A DNA stretch of 18,818 bases from CAZJJK01 sp964546285 (GTDB lineage: Bacteria > Spirochaetota > Spirochaetia > Treponematales > Breznakiellaceae), in assembly GCA_964546285.1 (NCBI GenBank), contig CAZJJK010000061.1, forward strand, positions 1-18,818, read 5' to 3'. The notes under the pieces are model-generated. The model had not been told where the DNA came from. It saw only the letters and a program-made list of their open reading frames with translations, and made no database searches. Below, piece after piece: positions 7,126-14,633 of the stretch; within the stretch, counting starts at the first letter, position 1, and each line of letters begins with the position of its first letter. The position numbers and the translations under genes were made by a program.

Positions 7126-8370
7126 ATGCGAAGCGATTCGATAATTAAAGTAGTCAGCGCTGTGTTGTTTCTTAGCTTTAACGTCTTTCAGGGTGCCAAG
7201 GCTGTAGGCGAGGATTTATCTCTGGGTATTATGCCGACCGCCGCCAGTAACGGCGTATCCACCATAGCTCCGCTGGTCAATCAGTTAATTTTACGCGCGG
7301 CCCTGCGGTGGGCTGGAAAACGGTATGCGGTGGTGGCGCTTGAGGAACGCCGCGCGGCGGTGGTGGAATGGGAATTTGCCCTAAGCGGCGCGGTTAAGGC
7401 GTCCCAGGAAAGCGGCGGCGCTTGTCTCGCCTCGGATTTAATCGTCGTTAGCGATTTGACAATAATTGAAGGGTATTACAATTTGGCTATACGACTCTTG
7501 GACGTGCCCTCGGCCGCGGTTTTAGGAGCGTTCCTTGAAAGTCAGCTAGATCCTTTCGCTTTCGCTGAAGGGGTGGACGAGTTTTTTTACGCTTTGCTTA
7601 GCGACAAAACGGGGGAGGGCGGTAGAGATCCGAGTATAGCCGCTGACCCAAAAACAGTTGACCCGTCTGGTCTTCCCGACGTTAACGACCTGACCGCGGC
7701 TACTGGCGAAGCGGAAAAAACGAAGCCCCTAATAAAGGATCCCTTGCCTATGATACGTTTGGACGGTGGGCGCTTTATTATGGGCTCGGCTGAGGGAGAG
7801 AAAAATGAAAGACCGGCGCATGAAGTCCTTGTCCGTCCCCTCCTGGTTTCCGCTGTGGAAATGACATCGGAATTAGTGGCGCGTTTTTTATCGGAACGTA
7901 TCGTCAATGTCTCATATAAGAATATTTCCCCCAGTTTTTCCGCGAACTCCACTGAATATTTCCCAAGTTTTCTTGATGCCTTGCTTATCTGTAACCGACT
8001 GAGCGAGGAAGCGGGTTTATCGGCCTGCTATGAGTTTTCCCAAGACGCTATCCATTTTGACCAGGCTAGCGATGGCTACCGTTTACCCACTGAAGCTGAA
8101 TGGGAATATATAGCCAGAACCGCCGCTTTTTCCTTTCTGGACCTTTTTGGTAGCCGTTGGGAATGGTGCTGGGACTTTTACGCTAAAGAGTACTATAGCG
8201 TTTCCCCGTCCACTAATCCGACCGGGCCGGCGGAAGGGAAATTGCGTGTGCTTCGGGGCGGGGCCTATTCCAGTTCTCAAGCTTGCCGTACGCCAAGTTA
8301 TAGGGGCTTTGCCCTGCCGTCGACAAAACGGGAAGATATCGGTTTTCGCTTGGTCCGTAACGCTGACTAA
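7126..8370 (+). CDS. Exported protein with degenerate FGE-sulfatase (SUMF1) domain
   Basis: I prefer the ATG at 7126 (414 residues, MRSDSIIKV with a signal peptide to about residue 27) over a TTG at 7111 that overlaps the previous gene. Residues about 30-160 form an alpha/beta region, DLIVVSDLTIIEGYYNLAI, reminiscent of the TolB-N/CsgG-like domains of spirochaete envelope proteins. A Pro/Thr/Ala-rich linker follows, then an FGE-sulfatase domain from about 208: RLDGGRFIMGS, GYRLPTEAEWEY (318-329), WEWCWDFY (345-352), VLRGGAY (375-381) and GFRLVR at the end. Between AEWEY and WEWCW only about 15 residues remain, where family members usually have about 40-50. The paired active-site Cys of true FGEs is not present (only one Cys in SSSQACRTPSYRG). 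A structural or ligand-binding role is more likely than sulfatase activation. Confidence 0.78.
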   Translation: MRSDSIIKVVSAVLFLSFNVFQGAKAVGEDLSLGIMPTAASNGVSTIAPLVNQLILRAALRWAGKRYAVVALEERRAAVVEWEFALSGAVKASQESGGACLASDLIVVSDLTIIEGYYNLAIRLLDVPSAAVLGAFLESQLDPFAFAEGVDEFFYALLSDKTGEGGRDPSIAADPKTVDPSGLPDVNDLTAATGEAEKTKPLIKDPLPMIRLDGGRFIMGSAEGEKNERPAHEVLVRPLLVSAVEMTSELVARFLSERIVNVSYKNISPSFSANSTEYFPSFLDALLICNRLSEEAGLSACYEFSQDAIHFDQASDGYRLPTEAEWEYIARTAAFSFLDLFGSRWEWCWDFYAKEYYSVSPSTNPTGPAEGKLRVLRGGAYSSSQACRTPSYRGFALPSTKREDIGFRLVRNAD

Positions 8371-9899
8371 GGCAAACTAGAGCCGCTCGTTTTATTTGGC
8401 TGACGTTTTTTTAGATAACGGCTGATAGTCGATTGGGCGACTCCTATCAGTTTAGCGGCCGTTGACTGATTGCCCTCTCCTCGGCGTAAGGCTTCCTCAA
8501 TTAGGCTGGCTTCCAGTTCTTCCAAGCTAGGAAGGGGCCGCTCTTCATCCATAGTCCAGGCGCTGTCANNNNNNNNNNNNNNNNNNNNNNNNNNNNNNNN
8601 NNNNNNNNNNNNNNNNNNNNNNNNNNNNNNNNNNNNNNNNNNNNNNNNNNNNNNNNNNNNNNNNNNNNAAGCCGGCGGAAGGGCTGGCGCCGCCATAAAA
8701 CTGTCCGAACGGAGGCGGCTGAGTATACGTTCACCGTCTAAAACCCTGCCCGATCCAGCGGCTACCGCATCGTAAACAAGGCTCTCCAGTTCACGAATAT
8801 TGCCTGGGAAAGAATACTCAAGCAAGCGATCCAATAAACCGGGCGGAAGCGTAGTCACCTCTTTCCCCAATTCTTTGGAACTACGCTCTAAAAAATAAAA
8901 GAGAAGAAGCGGGATATCTTCCCGTCTTTCACGTAGCGGGGGTAAGCGTACAAGATGGAAATTGAGCCTGTAATAGAGATCTTCTCGGAATTGGCCTTCC
9001 CTCTGTTTCGTTTCCAGCATAGCGTTAGTGGCGGCGACAATCCGAATGGCGGCTTGTTTGGGTCTGTCATCGCCAACTGGGTAATACTCGCCTTCTTGAA
9101 TAAGGCGCAACAGTTTCAATTGGCTGGCTGGTGATAAGTCGCCTATTTCATCAAGAAAAAGCACACCTCCAGCCGCTCGTTCCACAAGGCCCGCTCGCGG
9201 CGAGTCCGCGCCGGTATACGCCCCCTTGGCGTGGCCAAATAAACTGTCGGCGAAAAAAGTATCATCCACGCCAGCGGCGTTGAAGGCGATGAAAGCGCCC
9301 TTCAATCCGGAAGATCGATAATAGGCTCGAGCGAGAAGTTCCTTGCCTGTGCCGTTCTCGCCAGTGATCAATAAGGGTTTAGGACTGGCGGCTACCGCCT
9401 CCACATATTGGAAAATAGCCCGAAGTTTTGGACTGCGGGTCCGTATGGCGGAAAATATTTCTGGATCGCGTAGACGGCCTGACAGCAGACTGGCGGCGAG
9501 TTCGCGATTTTCCCTAAGTAGCTGTCTTTTTTCTAACGCTTTCGCTATAGCGGATATAAAACGATCTTTGCTGACTGGTTTTACCAGATAATCGTCCGCG
9601 CCGGCTTTCATGCAACGAACCGCGGTTTCCGCCGAGCCAAGCCCGGTCACCACGATAATTTGTAGACCAGCATCAAAACCGCGCAGGCGCGGTAGCAATT
9701 CCTCGCCGCTTAGGTTTGGCATATTAAGGTCAAGCACGACCAAGGCGGCGCCGGATGAGCTTAAGAACCGCAAAGCCTGGGCGCTGTCCGAACAAGAGCT
9801 GACTGAGCTATATCCCTGTGTTTTCAGTACCAGTTTATATGAGGAAAGCAGATCTTCATCATCGTCAATTAATAGGATTGGCGTGTCATCCTTAATCAT
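8367..9899 (-). CDS. NtrC-family sigma-54-dependent response regulator (interrupted by assembly gap)
   Basis: The receiver domain (about 1-120) has the acidic cluster Asp12-14, phospho-acceptor Asp57 in VVLDLNMP, Thr85 and Lys107. The AAA+ domain has Walker A GENGTGKE (180-187), the sigma-54-contact loop GAYTGA (226-231), Walker B VLFLDE (246-251) and an arginine-rich sensor region. A Fis-type helix-turn-helix ends the protein (NQSTAAKLIGVAQSTISRYL). It should bind enhancers and open sigma-54 promoters when phosphorylated by the overlapping histidine kinase. Its ATG lies inside the kinase gene's end (8-bp overlap) with GGGGGA as ribosome site. The stop overlaps that of the converging 7126-8370 gene. 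The 100-N gap falls between the AAA+ and HTH domains; true length is unknown there, but the frame is kept on both sides. Confidence 0.93.
   Translation of the reverse strand: MIKDDTPILLIDDDEDLLSSYKLVLKTQGYSSVSSCSDSAQALRFLSSSGAALVVLDLNMPNLSGEELLPRLRGFDAGLQIIVVTGLGSAETAVRCMKAGADDYLVKPVSKDRFISAIAKALEKRQLLRENRELAASLLSGRLRDPEIFSAIRTRSPKLRAIFQYVEAVAASPKPLLITGENGTGKELLARAYYRSSGLKGAFIAFNAAGVDDTFFADSLFGHAKGAYTGADSPRAGLVERAAGGVLFLDEIGDLSPASQLKLLRLIQEGEYYPVGDDRPKQAAIRIVAATNAMLETKQREGQFREDLYYRLNFHLVRLPPLRERREDIPLLLFYFLERSSKELGKEVTTLPPGLLDRLLEYSFPGNIRELESLVYDAVAAGSGRVLDGERILSRLRSDSFMAAPALPPAXXXXXXXXXXXXXXXXXXXXXXXXXXXXXXXXXXDSAWTMDEERPLPSLEELEASLIEEALRRGEGNQSTAAKLIGVAQSTISRYLKKRQPNKTSGSSLP
8569..8668. other. 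Assembly gap (100 N)
   Basis: Exactly 100 N, the usual placeholder for a gap of unknown size, inside the linker between the AAA+ and HTH domains of the response regulator. Flanking sequence continues in the same frame, but real length and content are unknown. Confidence 0.99.
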
Positions 9900-11868
9900 G
9901 AACTTCCCCCGTCTCGGCGTCCACGGCCTGGAGATAGACTAAAACCTCGGTACCCTGGCCCAATTCGCTTTTTATTTCGATAGAGCCGCCTAATTCGTTT
10001 AGAATTCGCTGGACAATGGCCAAACCCAAGCCGCTACCGCGAGCGCCTTTGGTCGTAAAGAAGGGATCGAATATATGTTCTTTCTCCTTTTCGCTCATAC
10101 CCTTTCCCGTATCGGCGATAGAGCAGCAGACTCTGTCATTGATGCTTGATACCGTAATAGTAAGCTTGCGTACTTCGCCAGTCAGGGCTTGGTAGGCGTT
10201 TTGCAGGATATTCACAAAGATTTGCTCAACTTTAGTGCGGCTGGCGAGCACCCAAAGCTCCGACGCTATAGTGTTAAATTCCAAGACCGCCCCAACCCGC
10301 TTGCGTTCCGATTCAAGAAGCAGGACGCTGGCGTCTAGCGCCGCCTTAAGGTCTACTTTTGTGAGGGCGGCTGCCGCTTCCTGACAAGCGAAATCCTTAA
10401 GATCTTGGACTATGGTTTTTATACGGTCGGAATTGCGGATAATGCGGCTTAAACCTTCTTTTAGGTCCATCTCCCAGGAGCTATCCTTGTTTAGTTCGAT
10501 AGCCGCTTCAGCTCCAGCGTCTTCCCAAACGCTAGCTTGAGAAGCGGCCAAGCCCTCCGCCGTCAGCAGTATGCTGTTATTGGGATTGTTGATTTCGTGG
10601 GCTGTTCCGGCCACGAGGGTGCCTAGAACGGCCAGTTTATCGGCTTGAAAAAGCTTTTCTTGATAAGCCTTAGCCTGTTCTTGAGCGCGCGCCAGGTGTA
10701 TATGGATCGCGAAGGCGGACACCAAGAAACTGATAAAGCCCATCGGCGCGGAAAGTCCGACGCGCAACAAAAAAAGCGCCGCGACTATTTCAGCGATGAT
10801 AGAAACAAAAAGGAGTGAAAAACCAAAAATAAGTAATGTCGCTTCGCTGTGTCCCCGCTTAGCGGCCTGGCTGAGAACCCATAGTACATACACACAGGCG
10901 GCGACTAGGAAAGGATGATAGCTGTCATTTAGCGCGCTTATCCAAACGCTGGGAATAAAGGCCGCGGCGCTTGTCCATAAGACGCCCAGGGCGGTAAAAA
11001 AAATAAAAACACGGTGGCCGCGGCTGTCGGGGTATAAAGAGCGAAGAAATAGCATAAACAAGCTTGTGCCCACATAGACCGTCGCCACTTCCGCCCGGTA
11101 AGCCGCGGTCCAAAAAGCTATTGGAAGGGCGCCGTAAAGGATGCGGCCGCCAGTCAAGGCCAGCCTGAGGCCAATATCGAAACAGAGTCCGGCTAGATAT
11201 AGCGATGACCTATCGCGGAGATTCATCAGGACTAGGCCAAGATGGTAGAGCCCTATAATGAGGATTCCGCCTAGCAAGAAGAATTCAATAGCCGATAAAG
11301 CCGATGCGTAAGCCATAACCAGGGCGCGTTGACCTAGGATAGGCGCTTTCCAGAGCCCTCCCTTGTCATGTTCTCGGTTTGATACGGCCAGCGTCAATTC
11401 TACGGTGGGTCCCTCGGATTCAAGGAAAACTGTTTGAATATTGTAAGAAGCTCGATGTTCTGTGTTTAGATCGCCGTATTCCCCAGCTTGCGCGATACGC
11501 TTGCCATTCTCATAAAGGATATAGGCGCTGTTTATGTCCGGCAGCCAAAGGGCATAGGGAGCGAGCGCCGGATCCAAGCGCAGGGTCAGGCTATATTTGG
11601 CGCGGCCAGCCGAAGGGAAGCCATCCGCCGTCCAATAACCTGGGACCCTGGCATATAAGCTTTTCCCCTCTGTCCCATCAGCGTCGTAATAGCTGAAGCG
11701 CCATTCGCCCTGTAGGGGAAGCAGCGTTTTAGCCCCGACAGGTCTCGCGTCTAGCTCGCCGTGCCGCGCTTTAGGAAGTTCCTCTTTCTGACAAGCCGCC
11801 AAAACGCTTAAGGCGATAAGCGCGAGCGAAAAGCTAAGGAAAAACGGTAAGCGGGAAGGGCGGCGCAT
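9892..11868 (-). CDS. Membrane histidine kinase with 7TMR-DISM-like sensor and lipobox
   Basis: 658 residues. The N-terminus carries a signal sequence ending in lipobox LAAC (Cys26). A periplasmic jelly-roll-like domain at about 40-180 (LQGEWRFSYYD, VPGYW, LWLPDINSAYILYENG) resembles 7TMR-DISM extracellular domains. Seven hydrophobic segments follow at about 183-395. The kinase core has the HisKA motif AGTAHEINNPNN with phospho-acceptor His424, N-box QNAYQAL, G1 DTGKGM, F-box FDPFFTTK and G2 GSGLGLAI. It should sense an envelope or carbohydrate-like ligand and phosphorylate the overlapping response regulator. The start codon has no Shine-Dalgarno: a -10 hexamer ends 6 nt before the ATG. The HEINNPN type of H-box is typical of kinases that partner NtrC-type regulators. 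Confidence 0.92.
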   Translation of the reverse strand: MRRPSRLPFFLSFSLALIALSVLAACQKEELPKARHGELDARPVGAKTLLPLQGEWRFSYYDADGTEGKSLYARVPGYWTADGFPSAGRAKYSLTLRLDPALAPYALWLPDINSAYILYENGKRIAQAGEYGDLNTEHRASYNIQTVFLESEGPTVELTLAVSNREHDKGGLWKAPILGQRALVMAYASALSAIEFFLLGGILIIGLYHLGLVLMNLRDRSSLYLAGLCFDIGLRLALTGGRILYGALPIAFWTAAYRAEVATVYVGTSLFMLFLRSLYPDSRGHRVFIFFTALGVLWTSAAAFIPSVWISALNDSYHPFLVAACVYVLWVLSQAAKRGHSEATLLIFGFSLLFVSIIAEIVAALFLLRVGLSAPMGFISFLVSAFAIHIHLARAQEQAKAYQEKLFQADKLAVLGTLVAGTAHEINNPNNSILLTAEGLAASQASVWEDAGAEAAIELNKDSSWEMDLKEGLSRIIRNSDRIKTIVQDLKDFACQEAAAALTKVDLKAALDASVLLLESERKRVGAVLEFNTIASELWVLASRTKVEQIFVNILQNAYQALTGEVRKLTITVSSINDRVCCSIADTGKGMSEKEKEHIFDPFFTTKGARGSGLGLAIVQRILNELGGSIEIKSELGQGTEVLVYLQAVDAETGEVHD

Positions 11869-11874
11869 AACTGT

Positions 11875-11903
11875 ATTATCCAGACCTCTGACGGAATCGG
11901 CAA
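11875..11903 (-). promoter_or_regulatory. Sigma-70-type promoter of the kinase/regulator operon
   Basis: On the minus strand TTGCCG (11903-11898), 17-nt spacer and GATAAT (11880-11875). The -10 ends 6 nt before the ATG at 11868, so transcription would begin at or within the start codon, consistent with a leaderless mRNA. Confidence 0.55.
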
Positions 11904-11944
11904 GGGTGTTAATAAGGTATAGAATTCACGGTGCTTTTAGGCCC

Positions 11945-11972
11945 TTGCGCCGCTCGGTCTCTATGGTAATAT
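11945..11972 (+). promoter_or_regulatory. Extended -10 promoter of the Nudix-AraC operon
   Basis: TGG-TAATAT (11964-11972) resembles an extended -10, with a weak TTGCGC (11945-11950) 16 nt upstream. It is followed by AAGGAG at 11980-11985, 6 nt before the GTG start at 11992. Confidence 0.45.
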
Positions 11973-11991
11973 ACGGGGTAAGGAGCCGCCT

Positions 11992-12561
11992 GTGGATATG
12001 CCTAAAAGCGAGCCGCCGAATAGTTGGCCGTTCCGATACTGCCCGGCCTGCGGAAGGGAGGGCGTTTTAGTCCTTCACGCCGGCAAGGAATATCGCTGTT
12101 CAGCATGCTCCTATGATTATTTTCATAATACAGCGGCGGCGGCTGGGCTAGTTTTATTGTTTGATGGGCGTTTGGTCTTGCTGCGCCGGCGCTATGATCC
12201 AGCTCGGGGGAAGTTAGCTCTTCCCGGCGGCTTTATCGATCCTTCTGAAAGCGCGGAAGAAGCGCTGGTTCGTGAATGCCGTGAGGAAACGGGCATAGAG
12301 CTGAACGCCGACGCGTTGCGATATCTGGCCTCTTATCCAAATTATTATGAGTATCGATCTGTACCCTACGCGACCTGTGATCTTTTTTTTCTGGCTCAAA
12401 GCGACTCGCCGCCGGGTCAGCCGATGGATGACGAGGCTGAGGAACTCATGCTGGTGGATCCTAAGACTTTTAAGCCAGAAGCGCTGGCCTTTCCTTCCGC
12501 GCGACGGCTTTTTTCCGAACGCTTAAGCGGCTTCTCCTGGCAAACCGAGATAATGAGATGA
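11992..12561 (+). CDS. Nudix hydrolase with N-terminal zinc ribbon
   Basis: 189 residues from GTG 11992, chosen because AAGGAG is 6 nt upstream; an in-frame ATG two codons later is 12 nt away. A zinc ribbon (Cys17, Cys20, Cys36, Cys39 in CPACG and CSAC) precedes a Nudix domain. The Nudix box is a complete match to GX5EX7REUXEEXGU at 80-102 (G80, E86, R94, E95, E98, E99, G101). The arrangement resembles NADH pyrophosphatase (NudC-like) and ADP-ribose-type hydrolases, but the NudC-specific SQPWPFPxS motif is not seen, so the nucleotide substrate is open. Cytoplasmic, Mg-dependent hydrolysis of a nucleoside diphosphate-X compound is expected. Its stop overlaps the ATG of the AraC regulator (ATGA), so the two are translated together. 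Confidence 0.9.
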   Translation: MDMPKSEPPNSWPFRYCPACGREGVLVLHAGKEYRCSACSYDYFHNTAAAAGLVLLFDGRLVLLRRRYDPARGKLALPGGFIDPSESAEEALVRECREETGIELNADALRYLASYPNYYEYRSVPYATCDLFFLAQSDSPPGQPMDDEAEELMLVDPKTFKPEALAFPSARRLFSERLSGFSWQTEIMR

Positions 12562-14495
12562 CTGATACCTTCCTGGTTTTTTCCAATCTAATCATGCCCC
12601 TGATCTCCGGCCTGTTTTTTCTCTTCTATTTCGCCTATTTTTTGTTTGCCCATCCGTCGCGCGCTCTGTCCTTCCGCCTTTTTGTTGTTTTTTTAATCGC
12701 TTTTAGCGTTTTTTTGTTTGGGCGGCCTCTCCAGCTCTTGCTCGGCCCACACCCTATGCCGCTGATCGTGGTAAATATTAGGGTGTTTATCCTCTGTTCG
12801 GTCTTGGCCCCCGTTATAATCTTAACGGCGCTGACCTATCATCGGCGCTTAACCCAGCGGGAAATGATCCTTATTTTCGCTATCTGCCTGCCGCTTGGAC
12901 TCGCCTATGTGGTTTTCAATAGTTTGGGGACCAAGGCTAGCTACCGTTTGTTCGAATTCCTTGGCGTGGTCGCCTACGATAATCTGACGCCAAACCTTCA
13001 GGCGCCCTTTTATGGCCGCGAAGTAACCATTGGCGTTCAGACCATCACCGGTCTGATCCTCGCGTTTTTCTCGTTTATTCGGCTGCTCCAGCAAAAACGG
13101 GAAGATCAGCCTAAAAAAATACTGAGCGATAAGGTCTTTCTCATTAACGCCGGCATATTAGTGTTCGCCGCTTCGTTCATTTTAGGCTCTTTGGCTAAGC
13201 AGTGGTGGGTGTATTATGTCGCTTCCGTCTTGTCGGCCCTGTTTATTGGGGGCTCGGTTCTTATCGATATAAAAGAGCTGCACAATTATTATGAAAAATT
13301 GGTTCCGTTTATAAAAGAAGAAATTATCCACAACGTGGCTTTCAGCGAATTGTCTAAAAGCCGTTTGATAGAAATGCTGACCTGTCTCGGGAAAAAGGCG
13401 GACCTTAATACCTTTGTGCTGCTTAAAGCCAAGCCGGGGGCGGGTGGTATCTCCAGCGATATCGCCGCGATGGACGCTGTGGTGCAAGCTTTGGGACAGC
13501 GTTTAGAAGCTGAGCTCAGCGAAGACAGCTATCTTATACTGCCGATGTCAGACGATACGGTCGGCGTGGCTTTGCGCTTGCCTCGGGCAAAGGAAGAAGG
13601 CCGCCCGGATATTTTGGGAGCCTTAGACGATATCCGTGAAAAGATCGATGTCGCGCATAAACGCGGCTTGGCGGCGGGTATAGGCCGTAGCTACGACAAA
13701 ATCGAGGAACTGCGTAATTCCTATCATGAGGCGGCGAAAGCGTTGGAATTCGCCGAACAGCTTGACGGCTGCGGCGTTGTTCATGTGGAGAATATCAGCG
13801 AGCCGGATCGTCGGGTTGGCGCTTATCCGGTGTTGGAAAAAGAACGTCTATTATCCTTAATCCGATCAGGCGACGCGGCCAACGCGGTGGAAGCGGCTAG
13901 GGCGTTTTTCGCTAAATTTCTTCGCTATATCGAGGAAGAACCGGCGGTAATCCGTATCCGTTTATACGAACTGGTGTGTTCTTTCGCCGACTCGGCTATT
14001 CTTGGTGGCGGCGATGAAAAGGCTCTGAACGCCTTGGCCGCTAAACGCTTGGCGGAGATAGACCATTTAGCCGACCCCGCTTTAGCGGAACGCTGGCTTT
14101 TAGATATCGCCCGCGAGACGGCTCAGATTGTGGCTAAGGTCTATGAGAAACGGTCCAAGGTGCTTATTGAAAACGCCAAAAAATACATCGAGACGCACTA
14201 TTCCTCTCAATTGAGTTATCGTGATGTGGCTCGCGAAGTGTTTATCAGTCCCTCGTATTTTTTAGCCTTGTTCAAGCGGGAAACCGGCGTCACCTTTGTG
14301 GATTATTTAACCAGCGTCAGAATAGAGCGGGCGAAAAACCTGCTGTTGAGCACCGATCTTAGCATCACCCATATAGCCTATGATGTTGGTTTCAGCAATT
14401 CTAACTATTTCAGTAATTTATTCCGAAAAGCGGTCGGCGTTTCAGCTTCGGAGTTCCGCCGTAATAGAGAGACTTCTTTACCCGCGTCCGAATAG
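12558..14495 (+). CDS. Membrane-anchored AraC-family transcriptional regulator (7TM, GGDEF_2-like, HTH)
   Basis: 645 residues. About seven hydrophobic helices lie within residues 5-237 (e.g. 8-30, 40-62, 68-92, 102-122, 156-176, 192-212, 216-237). A cytoplasmic region at about 260-420 includes GIGRSYDKIEELRNSYHEA, the hallmark of the degenerate GGDEF-like (CdaR/GGDEF_2) domain of many AraC regulators. A C-terminal AraC-type double helix-turn-helix spans about 537-640, with FISPSYFLALFKRETG and ITHIAYDVGFSNSNYFSNLF. It is a one-component system in which a membrane signal reaches the DNA-binding domain; the ligand is unknown. Such regulators usually control nearby carbohydrate or transport genes. 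It is cotranscribed with the Nudix gene (ATGA overlap) and ends at a strong terminator. Confidence 0.92.
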   Translation: MTDTFLVFSNLIMPLISGLFFLFYFAYFLFAHPSRALSFRLFVVFLIAFSVFLFGRPLQLLLGPHPMPLIVVNIRVFILCSVLAPVIILTALTYHRRLTQREMILIFAICLPLGLAYVVFNSLGTKASYRLFEFLGVVAYDNLTPNLQAPFYGREVTIGVQTITGLILAFFSFIRLLQQKREDQPKKILSDKVFLINAGILVFAASFILGSLAKQWWVYYVASVLSALFIGGSVLIDIKELHNYYEKLVPFIKEEIIHNVAFSELSKSRLIEMLTCLGKKADLNTFVLLKAKPGAGGISSDIAAMDAVVQALGQRLEAELSEDSYLILPMSDDTVGVALRLPRAKEEGRPDILGALDDIREKIDVAHKRGLAAGIGRSYDKIEELRNSYHEAAKALEFAEQLDGCGVVHVENISEPDRRVGAYPVLEKERLLSLIRSGDAANAVEAARAFFAKFLRYIEEEPAVIRIRLYELVCSFADSAILGGGDEKALNALAAKRLAEIDHLADPALAERWLLDIARETAQIVAKVYEKRSKVLIENAKKYIETHYSSQLSYRDVAREVFISPSYFLALFKRETGVTFVDYLTSVRIERAKNLLLSTDLSITHIAYDVGFSNSNYFSNLFRKAVGVSASEFRRNRETSLPASE

Positions 14496-14530
14496 CGGCG
14501 GGCTTGTAGAGGCGCGGCGGACCCGCGATA

Positions 14531-14567
14531 AAAAACGCCGCCGGGGCAGGCGCCCCGACGGCGTTTT
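14531..14567. terminator. Bidirectional rho-independent terminator
   Basis: AACGCCG / CGGCGTT outer stem, one C-A mismatch, then CGGGGC / GCCCCG inner stem with loop AGGC, flanked by A5-A6 on the left and TTTTAATTT on the right. It ends the Nudix-AraC operon on the plus strand and can also serve the convergent lipoprotein gene. Confidence 0.92.
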
Positions 14568-14594
14568 AATTTAGCCGTAGGTATAGATGAAGAA

Positions 14595-14612
14595 CCCGGA
14601 GCAAGCTCCGGG
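14595..14612 (-). terminator. Hairpin after the large lipoprotein gene
   Basis: CCCGGAG and CTCCGGG form a 7-bp GC-rich stem with a CAAG/CTTG loop, 22 nt past the stop of the minus-strand gene. On that strand it is followed by ttcttcatct, a moderate T-rich tail. Confidence 0.6.
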
Positions 14613-14633
14613 GTATGGGAAGCCGCCTTCCAA

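Noticed and set aside
11653..11668. TGGCATATAAGC as a second sigma-54 site
   Set aside because: It lies inside the kinase coding sequence on the opposite strand, the GG-GC spacing is wrong, and there is no gene downstream in that orientation.
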